DNA from: CAIZQW01 sp942493055
GTDB taxonomy: Bacteria; Verrucomicrobiota; Kiritimatiellia; RFP12; UBA1067
DNA length: 64,000 bases
NCBI GenBank assembly: GCA_942493055.1
Contig: OW818680.1
Location: forward strand, 5,146,001 to 5,210,000
Direction: 5' to 3'
The notes below the pieces were generated by a model. It made no database searches. It was not told where the DNA came from and was given only the letters and a program-made list of their open reading frames with translations. This document shows positions 57,563-64,000 of the stretch, one piece after another (position 1 is the first letter of the stretch; the number at the start of each line of letters is the position of its first letter). The translations under genes were made by a program, and so were the position numbers.

Positions 57563-59094
57563 AAATCGTGTCCGCAGTAGGAGAGGTTGAAACTCTTGTT
57601 ACAGATCGGGAAGTCTGATATTTCCTGATTGCGCAGGGCATAAGCGAGTCCCGGCCAGTTGTGGAACGACGGGTCCACGACCTTGTAGCGCGAGAAGCGG
57701 CCTTGCGCATCCGTCAGCGCCACGTGGCAGACCTCGCCCCGCCAGCCTTCGTTCAGGGCAACCGCGAAGCTGTTCGGCTCCATGGCGCGTGAGGGGGCGC
57801 GGATCGGACCGCCGGGCAGAGCCTTGAGTTGATCGCGGATAAAGGCGATGGAGTGCTTGATCTCCAGCCAGCGCTGATAGGCGCGTGCGAAGACGTCGCC
57901 TGTTTCGCAGGTGGAGACCGGGATGTGCGAGAAGCAGTAGATGCCCGAGGGCTGGTCGCGCCGCACATCGCGCTCGACGCCTGAGGCGCGAGCCGCAGGG
58001 CCCACCATCCCCAACTCGGTGGCGATGTGATGGGGCAGGGGGCCGGCATCTTCGAAGCGCGCCATGACCGACTGGGTGTTCCACAGGAGGTTCACGGCCA
58101 CTTCAGTGTCCTTCTCGCCTGCATCGAGGCGGCGGTTCAGTTCAGCGATGCGCTGGGGATCCATATCGAAGGCCACTCCGCCAGGACGGACGAAGCCGCG
58201 CCCGAAACGACTGCCGCATAACAGCGCCGTCATGTTGAGAAAATCACCGCGGATGCGGCCGCAGTAGCTGGCTGTCGGAAGGTAGCCGACATCGCCGGCC
58301 AATGCGCCGAGATCGCCCACGTGGTTGGCGAGCCGTTCCAGTTCCAGTGCGATGCCGCGCAGGGTCTGGGCACGGGCGCTCTGATGAGCACGTGTGAGTG
58401 CCCCGATCACTTGGCAATAGGTGGTGGTATGAGCGATGGTCGAATCGCCTGAGAGCGTCTCGATATAATGAATCGTGCGCGGAGTAGGTCCGCCAATCAG
58501 TGCCTCCTCGACGCCACGGTGTTGGAAGCCCAAGGCGATCTCCAGATGGAAAACGAGTTCGCCATGGCACTGGAAACGAAAGTGGCCTGGCTCAATGACG
58601 CCTGCGTGAACGGGCCCGACTGCGACCTCGTGAACCTGTTCGCCATTGACGCGATAGAAGTCGCCTACAGCGGGCAGGATGGGCTGGTCGGGGTCTCGGT
58701 TCCACGCATCACGCTCAGTCCACGACGGGCAGTAGCGCACAGGCTTGAACCACGGATGTCCGATTGGACGCAGACCATATTGTTCGGCGATCTCGCGTTC
58801 AAAGAGGTGCACCTGCGGACAGCGTGGCGTGAGTGAAGGAAATTCATTTTCGATGATGTCTGTCGCGCCTGCGAAGAGTAAGTTCTGTTCGTCGTCTGCG
58901 AGGACGACATAGAGGCGGGTTGCGCCGGGAAGCACCGAGGGAGCGCCGAAATAGGCGCTGACACGCTGGCGGGCGGCTACGCCGTCCAGAATGGATTGTG
59001 TGAATGCCCCATAGGAGAGCACGGGGATTTCTGAACGGCTGACGGCTTGTCCGTTGGTCAGCATGGCGAGTTCGGGACGGGTGTCATCGTTCAT
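57559..59094 (-). CDS. Ehr-like complex: HycE/NuoCD-like large subunit without nickel ligands
   Basis: 511 aa. Residues about 25-125 are a NuoC-like domain (FEREIAEQYGLRPIGHPWFKPVRY) and 150-511 are NuoD/HycE-like (GPVHAGVIEPGHFRF, LEIALGFQHRGVEEAL). Group 4 hydrogenases have C-G-I-C in the first metal motif; here the matching place is Ser215-Gly-Asp-Ser218 in ETLSGDSTIAH. The C-terminal D-P-C-x-x-C motif is replaced by FPICNKSFNLSYCGHDL, with Cys498 and Cys507 nine residues apart. A NiFe site is therefore not expected, as in energy-converting hydrogenase-related (Ehr) complexes. GGAGGG precedes the ATG, which overlaps the upstream gene by 4 bp. Electron partner unknown. Confidence 0.92.
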   Translation of the reverse strand: MNDDTRPELAMLTNGQAVSRSEIPVLSYGAFTQSILDGVAARQRVSAYFGAPSVLPGATRLYVVLADDEQNLLFAGATDIIENEFPSLTPRCPQVHLFEREIAEQYGLRPIGHPWFKPVRYCPSWTERDAWNRDPDQPILPAVGDFYRVNGEQVHEVAVGPVHAGVIEPGHFRFQCHGELVFHLEIALGFQHRGVEEALIGGPTPRTIHYIETLSGDSTIAHTTTYCQVIGALTRAHQSARAQTLRGIALELERLANHVGDLGALAGDVGYLPTASYCGRIRGDFLNMTALLCGSRFGRGFVRPGGVAFDMDPQRIAELNRRLDAGEKDTEVAVNLLWNTQSVMARFEDAGPLPHHIATELGMVGPAARASGVERDVRRDQPSGIYCFSHIPVSTCETGDVFARAYQRWLEIKHSIAFIRDQLKALPGGPIRAPSRAMEPNSFAVALNEGWRGEVCHVALTDAQGRFSRYKVVDPSFHNWPGLAYALRNQEISDFPICNKSFNLSYCGHDL

Positions 59095-60524
59095 GGCTGG
59101 CCCTCCAGGAAGCGTATGGCGTCGTTAATCATGTTGGTGAGCGGGGGCGGGATGTAGAGTCCAACCAGCAAGACGAGCAGCATCAGAACCACAATGGGTG
59201 CGCCGGTCAAAAATCCGTCCCGGTACGGCGTACTGCGCGCCTCGAACGATGCGCGGCCCTGCACGACCTTCAGCACGGTGACGCCCATGCCGATGAAGAC
59301 CACGAGCAAGAGAAAGAGGAAGGCGCCGCCAATGGCTGTGCGTCCGGCATCGAACGCGCCATTGAGGATTGAAAACTCGCTGATGAACGGTCCGAACGGC
59401 GGCGACCCTGTAATCGCAAGGAATCCGGCCAGGAAGAGGGTGCCGGAGAGCGGCAGACGGCGCATGGCTCCGTACACCTGGTCGATGTTTTTACTGCCGT
59501 ATGCCCGATGGATGTTGCCTGCGGAGAGGAAGAGCACGCCTTTGCTTAAGCCGTTGGTCACGACATGAAGCAGGGTGCCGTAGAGCGCGGTTCTGCCAAT
59601 GCCGAGGCCGAGTACGAGGATGCCCATGTGCTCCACGCTCGAGTAGGCGAGCATCCGTTTAAAATCGCGCTGGCCGACCATAAAAAGGCTGGCCACGATC
59701 ATGGAGAGGATGCCCATAAAGAGCAGGAGGCGCGAGATATAAGCGCTCTCACCAGCTGCAATGCAGATATGATAGATGCGCAGGAGTGCGAGGAAGGCGC
59801 AACTGGTCACGCCTGCTGCGAGCATGGCGCCGACCACGCCAGGGGCTTCGCCATAAGCGTCCGGCTTCCAGGTGTGCATCGGGGCGAGTCCCATCTTTGT
59901 GCCATAGCCGACGAGCAAGAGGACGAAGGCTGCATGCAGCCAGGGCTTGGAAAGTTGAGGTGCGTGTTTGAGGATGCCTTCGAGCGTGAGGGTGGTTTCG
60001 AGTCCTGTGTGGAGCGAGGCGTACGCCAGGAAGAAGGTTCCTAGCAATGCGAGGGCGATACCGACGGATCCCACGAGCAGGTATTTCCACGTGGCCTCGA
60101 TACTGCGCTGGGTGTGGTTGAAGTAGATCATCGGGGCGGTGACGAGGGTTGTACCTTCGATAGCCACCCACATCAGCCCAAGGTGGTGCGCCCACGTGAC
60201 CAGACTCATGAGGCCCAGAAAAATCATAAAACAGGCGCAGAAGATACGGTTGTCACGTTCCTCACGGTGGCGGAGATATCCCACGGCGTAGAATGAACAG
60301 AAAAAGAAAATAATACTGATCATCAGGAGGATGAGTTTCCCGAGTGGATCAAGCACCAGCCAGGCCGCGCTCGTTGTCAGACGCGGAACCATGAGGGTCG
60401 CGATGGTCAGCGCGAGATGCGCGACACCCGTCACAGGCAACAGCCACGGACGCAGGCGATTGGAGGGGATGGCTGCCCCCAGTGCAGCCAACAGAATCGG
60501 CAAGAATATCATTGCATAAGCCAT
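59091..60524 (-). CDS. hyfF: HyfF/NuoN-type proton-pumping membrane subunit
   Basis: 477 aa with about 13-14 membrane segments. Antiporter-like features are the Glu in MWVAIEGTTLVTAP, the Lys in GYGTKMGLAPMHTWKPDAYGEAP, and the RDFKRMLAYSSVEHMGI loop with later Lys and His residues, all typical of NuoM/NuoN/MrpD/HyfF proton channels. Of these, HyfF fits best by length and by the WKPDAYGEAP block. AAGGAG lies within the end of the previous gene, 3 bp away. The subunit would couple electron transfer to proton or sodium movement. Confidence 0.9.
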   Translation of the reverse strand: MAYAMIFLPILLAALGAAIPSNRLRPWLLPVTGVAHLALTIATLMVPRLTTSAAWLVLDPLGKLILLMISIIFFFCSFYAVGYLRHREERDNRIFCACFMIFLGLMSLVTWAHHLGLMWVAIEGTTLVTAPMIYFNHTQRSIEATWKYLLVGSVGIALALLGTFFLAYASLHTGLETTLTLEGILKHAPQLSKPWLHAAFVLLLVGYGTKMGLAPMHTWKPDAYGEAPGVVGAMLAAGVTSCAFLALLRIYHICIAAGESAYISRLLLFMGILSMIVASLFMVGQRDFKRMLAYSSVEHMGILVLGLGIGRTALYGTLLHVVTNGLSKGVLFLSAGNIHRAYGSKNIDQVYGAMRRLPLSGTLFLAGFLAITGSPPFGPFISEFSILNGAFDAGRTAIGGAFLFLLLVVFIGMGVTVLKVVQGRASFEARSTPYRDGFLTGAPIVVLMLLVLLVGLYIPPPLTNMINDAIRFLEGQP

Positions 60525-60527
60525 AAA

Positions 60528-61169
60528 CTACTCCTTCAGCGAAACCAGCCGGCGCGTATCCATCGAAGCGAATGCCTGGTTGATTTTGTTAGCGATAATG
60601 CAGATTACGAAAATACCGACGAAGAGATCCAGCAGCACGCCCATCTCGACGACGAGGGGCATGGCCTCGACCAGCAACATGCCGAAAATGAAGATGCCGT
60701 TTTCCAGGACGAGATACCCCACGACTTGCGTGAGCGCTTTGAAGCGGGTGGTCAGCAGGATGAACCCCGCGAGGACGGTGGCAATGGATGTCGGAACGAT
60801 CAATGCGCCACTGTGCGCAGCGGTGAGCGGCAGTTGGTCCGCGAAGAGTAACGCAAAGACCGTGGCCAGTGCGCCGAGGACGACTGAGGATTGCAGGCCG
60901 ATCAGCGGCTCAACCTCGCGCTTGATTTTGACATCGCGCAGCGCGTGGGTCATCATGGCGGGGATGATGATGCCTTTGAGCGCGAAGGTCGGCACCACGG
61001 TCAATGCCACGACGAGCGTGAGGTGTTCGTGCAAGAAGAGCGGAAGAAGGCTCAGGAGCGCGCCTTGGGCTGCCACGGTCCGGATGACCGAGACAATCCG
61101 GTTGGTCCCCAATGCAAAGAGGTTGAGCATGAGAACGATCACGAGAATAGAGTTTAATAAGTTGGTCAT
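60528..61169 (-). CDS. hyfE: HyfE-type membrane subunit
   Basis: 213 aa from the ATG at 61169, which has AGGTGA before it; an in-frame extension to 61220 lies inside the upstream gene and is rejected. About six membrane segments, including a NuoK/MrpC-like core (VLGALATVFALLFADQL) and the conserved GYLVLENGIFIFGMLL with a membrane Glu, the hallmark of HyfE/HycP proteins. The end (IANKINQAFASMDTRRLVSLKE) is cytoplasmic. It is tightly packed, 4 bp after hyfC and 3 bp before hyfF. Confidence 0.88.
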   Translation of the reverse strand: MTNLLNSILVIVLMLNLFALGTNRIVSVIRTVAAQGALLSLLPLFLHEHLTLVVALTVVPTFALKGIIIPAMMTHALRDVKIKREVEPLIGLQSSVVLGALATVFALLFADQLPLTAAHSGALIVPTSIATVLAGFILLTTRFKALTQVVGYLVLENGIFIFGMLLVEAMPLVVEMGVLLDLFVGIFVICIIANKINQAFASMDTRRLVSLKE

Positions 61170-61173
61170 GAGA

Positions 61174-62082
61174 TCACCTGATGAGTAAAATGAAACCGAA
61201 ACCACAGAAGAGCAACGCACCGGTCAACAGATACGGCACATGCCGCATCTGGAGACGCGCCATCACCGACTCCAAGATGCCGATGATGCCCGCCAGTCCC
61301 AAAATTTCTACGAGGTAGAGCGGCCAGTCCAGCCAGGGATTTCCGAACTCAAAGGGCGCAATCACATGCAGCAGGACCGTTCCAAGGACGAGCAACTTAA
61401 TGGAGGCCGCGTAGAGGATCACGCTGAAGAGGGGGCCGCTGTGATCCAGTACCATGGCTTCGTGGATCATGGTCAGTTCCAGATGCGTCGTCGGATCATC
61501 CACCGGAAGACGGCAGGTCTCTGCCAGCAGTACGATGAAAAGGCCGATTGAGATCAACACCAGAGGTGCTGCGACATCCGCTGAAAAGGCATTCTCAGGG
61601 CTGTGTAACATCGCGGTCAATGTCAGCGAGCCGGACACTTTTGCCAAGACCATCAGCGCGAAGAAGAGCGCTGGTTCGGAGAGGCAGGCGAAGGTCACTT
61701 CGCGCGCCGACCCCATCCCTTCAAAGGCCGAGCCTGTGTCGAGCGCAGCCGATGTGGTGAAGAAGCGCGCCAGGCCAAACAGGTAGGCGAAGAGGATCAG
61801 GTCACCTGTGAAGGCGATTGGCGCGTTGAAACCGCCGATCGGAATCAGCAGTCCCGCCAGCAGGACTGTCGCGAGCGTAATGATCGGACCGGCGCGGAAG
61901 ATCCACGTCGTGGTGGTACTCAGGACCAGGCCCCGGCGCATGAGCTTGGCAAGATCGTAGTAGGGCTGAAGCAGGGGCGCGCCGACACGGCCACCAAACC
62001 ACGCCTTTGTTTTTGTGATCACGCCGAGCAGCAACGGCGGCAGGATCAGCAGGATAGCGATATGGATAAATAGATTGATCAT
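61174..62082 (-). CDS. hyfC: HyfC/NuoH-type membrane anchor subunit
   Basis: 302 aa with eight membrane segments. The start at 62082 follows GGGAG with an 11-bp spacer. NuoH/HycD features are KTKAWFGGRVGAPLLQPYYDLAKLMRR (the loop that meets the peripheral arm), EGMGSAREVTFACLSEPALF, and AETCRLPVDDPTTHLELTMIHEAMVLDHSG. The acidic and Arg residues of these loops are kept, so the joint between the two arms of the complex looks intact despite loss of the nickel site in the large subunit. Confidence 0.9.
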   Translation of the reverse strand: MINLFIHIAILLILPPLLLGVITKTKAWFGGRVGAPLLQPYYDLAKLMRRGLVLSTTTTWIFRAGPIITLATVLLAGLLIPIGGFNAPIAFTGDLILFAYLFGLARFFTTSAALDTGSAFEGMGSAREVTFACLSEPALFFALMVLAKVSGSLTLTAMLHSPENAFSADVAAPLVLISIGLFIVLLAETCRLPVDDPTTHLELTMIHEAMVLDHSGPLFSVILYAASIKLLVLGTVLLHVIAPFEFGNPWLDWPLYLVEILGLAGIIGILESVMARLQMRHVPYLLTGALLFCGFGFILLIR

Positions 62083-62089
62083 GTTTTTA

Positions 62090-64000
62090 TTAACTCCCTG
62101 TGCTTCCCACAATGAGAAGCACGATCATCACGATGAGGATGTAAAGCACGTAGAGATGCACGTTGCCTTGCTGGATAATGCGTAACCGCGGCAAGGTGCG
62201 TCCGACCGCTTGGAGTATTGGTGTCACCAGCCGGTCGAGCACGGTATCCGGCACAAGGCGATTAAAAGCGGAGGAGCGCGGGAAGAGGCCCAGGAGAACC
62301 GACCGGAAATTTTTAGGCCATACCAGGAATGAGGTCAGATTGACAATAGAATCGCCCAGCGAGGAGCCGGTGTATTGCATGCGACTGGTGGGGCGCGCAT
62401 ACCCGCAATCCCAGGTGACACCTTTGCGGAGGCTCCTCGCACGCAAGAGAAGGGTCATGCCAAGGGCTAGTGCTGCCACAAGCCCCACGAGTGCTACGCC
62501 CATCGTGGTAAGGGCTTTTAACGGCAGGACGGTCGCGATAGCAAGCGGAGCCACGGAGGGCGCCCACGTCTGGACTGCTGATTCCAGCAGCGGTGTCACG
62601 AACAGCGGGAACAAGCCGATGCCGATGCAGCCGCAAGCCAATATGAGCATGGGGACCAGCATGGCGAGTCCTGGCTTGTGTGCAGGTGCAACCTCTGGGC
62701 GCCGCGGTACGCCGAGGAACACGGTCCCCAGCACTTTCACGAAACAGGCCACTGCCAATGCGCCTGTCATTGCCAGCGCTACGGCTGCTAATGCCGCCAT
62801 AGGAGCCCCCGTTTCTGTGCTGAAGCCGACGGTACGGAACAAGCCGAGATAGAGTAGCCATTCACTCACGAAGCCATTCAAGGGCGGCAAGGCGCAGATG
62901 GCAACGGCTCCCACGACGAAGAGGATCATCACGTGCGGCACCCGTTTTGCCAGACCGCCCATCTGGTCGATCTCGCGCGTTCCAGCGACGTGAATCACGG
63001 CACCTGCGTTCAAGAAGAGCAGTGATTTAAAAAGGCTGTGGTTCCAGACATGAAGAATCGCGCCTCCCATCCCCAATAACACCCACGTCGGATGGCCGAG
63101 CGAGCGTCCGAGCAATGCGAGTCCCAGTCCCATCGTAATGATGCCGATGTTTTCGATGCTGCTGTATGCCAGGATCCGTTTGAGGTCACGCTGGCCAATG
63201 GCGAAGGCTATTCCCGCAACACTGGAGAAGGCGCCAATGGCGAGTAGCACCGGACCCCACCACGATGCGCCGACGGGCAATAGCGCGGTCATCCGAACGA
63301 TGCCGTAAATGCCCATCTTGAGCATGACGCCCGACATGACGGCTGATACGTGGCTGGGCGCGTTAGCGTGTGCGCCAGGCAGCCAGACATGCAAGGGCAT
63401 GAGCCCGGCTTTGAACCCGAAGCCGATCAGGGCCAGCACAAAAAGCGCAGAGGAAACTTCAGGCAAGAACACAGGTGCTAAGCAGAATGATCCGGTCGCA
63501 TGCCGCCAGAGGGCGAACATGGCGAGCAGGCAGAGCGTGCCGATGTGTGTGGCGATGAGGTAGATCCAACCTGCGCGGCGCACTTCAGGTTTGTCATCTT
63601 CGGCTGTGGCCACAAAGTAGGCGGCCAACGCCATCACTTCCCAGGCAATCAAAAAGAGCATGCCGTCACGTGAGACGACCACCAGCGCCATGGCTCCGGC
63701 GAGCAATCCGTAGAAAAGTCCGAGACGTTGTCCGTTTGCTGGGTGGTCGGACTGTTTCCAATAGCCCAGACCGTAGATCGAGCCTAATGCGGGTACGATG
63801 AATATGGGGAGAAGGAACAAGGCGCTGAGCGGATCGATCACGACAGTGAAGCGGCTACGCTGGAAACCCCATGCTAGGCTTAGGCTCAGCGAGGGCTCCT
63901 GGGGCGCGCAGAGAGCCGCTGCGACACTCACGAGACCCAGCACGCTGCCGATCAGCATGAGCGCGGTTGCAACGCGCTGTCCTGTGGACGAACGCGCTGA
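62090..64000 (-). CDS. hyfB: HyfB/NuoL-type proton-pumping membrane subunit (5' end outside window)
   Basis: The frame stays open to the right edge of the window; an ATG at 63958 is internal because codons above it continue a hydrophobic segment (STGQRVATALMLIGSVLG) usual for the second helix. About 636 codons are visible, close to the roughly 670 of HyfB. Conserved antiporter features are the Glu in LIAWEVMALAAYFVAT, the Lys in GFGFKAGLMPLHVWLPGAHANAPSHVSAVMSGVM, and RDLKRILAYSSIENIGI. The C-terminal cytoplasmic stretch has WDCGYARPTSRMQYTGSS, typical of HyfB/HycC. It is first among the visible genes of the operon; the promoter is beyond the window. Confidence 0.9.
   Translation of the reverse strand, partial: SARSSTGQRVATALMLIGSVLGLVSVAAALCAPQEPSLSLSLAWGFQRSRFTVVIDPLSALFLLPIFIVPALGSIYGLGYWKQSDHPANGQRLGLFYGLLAGAMALVVVSRDGMLFLIAWEVMALAAYFVATAEDDKPEVRRAGWIYLIATHIGTLCLLAMFALWRHATGSFCLAPVFLPEVSSALFVLALIGFGFKAGLMPLHVWLPGAHANAPSHVSAVMSGVMLKMGIYGIVRMTALLPVGASWWGPVLLAIGAFSSVAGIAFAIGQRDLKRILAYSSIENIGIITMGLGLALLGRSLGHPTWVLLGMGGAILHVWNHSLFKSLLFLNAGAVIHVAGTREIDQMGGLAKRVPHVMILFVVGAVAICALPPLNGFVSEWLLYLGLFRTVGFSTETGAPMAALAAVALAMTGALAVACFVKVLGTVFLGVPRRPEVAPAHKPGLAMLVPMLILACGCIGIGLFPLFVTPLLESAVQTWAPSVAPLAIATVLPLKALTTMGVALVGLVAALALGMTLLLRARSLRKGVTWDCGYARPTSRMQYTGSSLGDSIVNLTSFLVWPKNFRSVLLGLFPRSSAFNRLVPDTVLDRLVTPILQAVGRTLPRLRIIQQGNVHLYVLYILIVMIVLLIVGSTGS

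Noticed and set aside
57559..59094. Calling the minus-strand operon a true formate hydrogenlyase or hydrogenase-4.
   Set aside because: The nickel-ligand cysteines are absent in both motifs and no formate dehydrogenase gene is visible in the window.
1..64000. tRNA, rRNA, integrase or transposase genes.
   Set aside because: None could be recognised on either strand, although short structured elements are common.

Overview
This window looks like an accessory stretch of a chromosome from a polysaccharide-degrading bacterium of the PVC group, most likely Kiritimatiellota, with Verrucomicrobiota or Lentisphaerota as alternatives. The basis is indirect: many paralogous secreted esterases and glycosidases, large secreted PDZ/HEAT proteins of a family I associate with DUF6288, a truncated PmoA-like (DUF6807) gene, and dense families of short intergenic foldback repeats. 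No rRNA, tRNA, ribosomal gene or CRISPR array was seen, so the assignment is an inference.

Layout. (1) 1-18.5 kb, plus strand: two tandem transglutaminase-like secreted proteins, two sialate O-acetylesterase-like (SASA) enzymes, two smaller SGNH esterases (one with a PDZ-like insertion), a LamG-type protein, a DUF6288-type protein, a GDSL lipoprotein and a GH127 beta-L-arabinofuranosidase. (2) 18.5-21.9 kb: a broken DUF6807-like gene, an AT-rich hypothetical gene, an AbiEi/AbiEii module and several repeats. (3) 21.9-37.4 kb: a second DUF6288-type protein in a tight run with two esterases, then an alpha/beta-hydrolase fused to a GH106-type rhamnosidase, a DUF3863-like protein and a large glycine-rich/Ig/SGNH protein. 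(4) 37.5-41.5 kb: a GntP-type permease, a nucleotidyltransferase toxin-antitoxin-like pair, a RhuM-family protein and an AT-rich hypothetical gene. (5) 41.9-54.9 kb: amidohydrolase, second GH106-type enzyme, six-hairpin glycosidase, DMT exporter, HigA with an apparent HigB remnant, DPP-IV, M24 aminopeptidase and POT peptide transporter. (6) 55-56.5 kb, minus strand: two small membrane proteins and HicBA. (7) 56.8-64 kb, minus strand: a six-gene operon for a membrane complex related to group 4 hydrogenases, cut by the window end.

How the parts may work together. GH106 x2, GH127, several acetyl-esterase-like enzymes and a GntP-type sugar-acid permease fit removal of acetyl groups, rhamnose and beta-arabinofuranose from a pectin-like polymer such as rhamnogalacturonan; this is inferred from families only. 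DPP-IV, M24 peptidase and POT transporter form a peptide-scavenging group. The six-gene operon encodes membrane-arm subunits HyfB/C/E/F, a NuoB-like subunit fused to a ferredoxin, and a HycE/NuoD-like subunit in which both nickel-ligand cysteine motifs are lost. It is therefore better read as an energy-converting hydrogenase-related (Ehr-like) complex than as a hydrogenase.

The most notable non-coding features are: a roughly 40-bp element present three times upstream of secreted-protein genes with GG-N10-GC spacing matching sigma-54 promoters; a TTGTCC-N18-TATAAT element present three times; a GGAAT/ATTCC foldback family (three copies); a GACGCCAAGACTCAAAA-containing family (four copies), one copy of which ends a broken gene; and leader-plus-signal-peptide blocks shared between genes whose mature products are not related.
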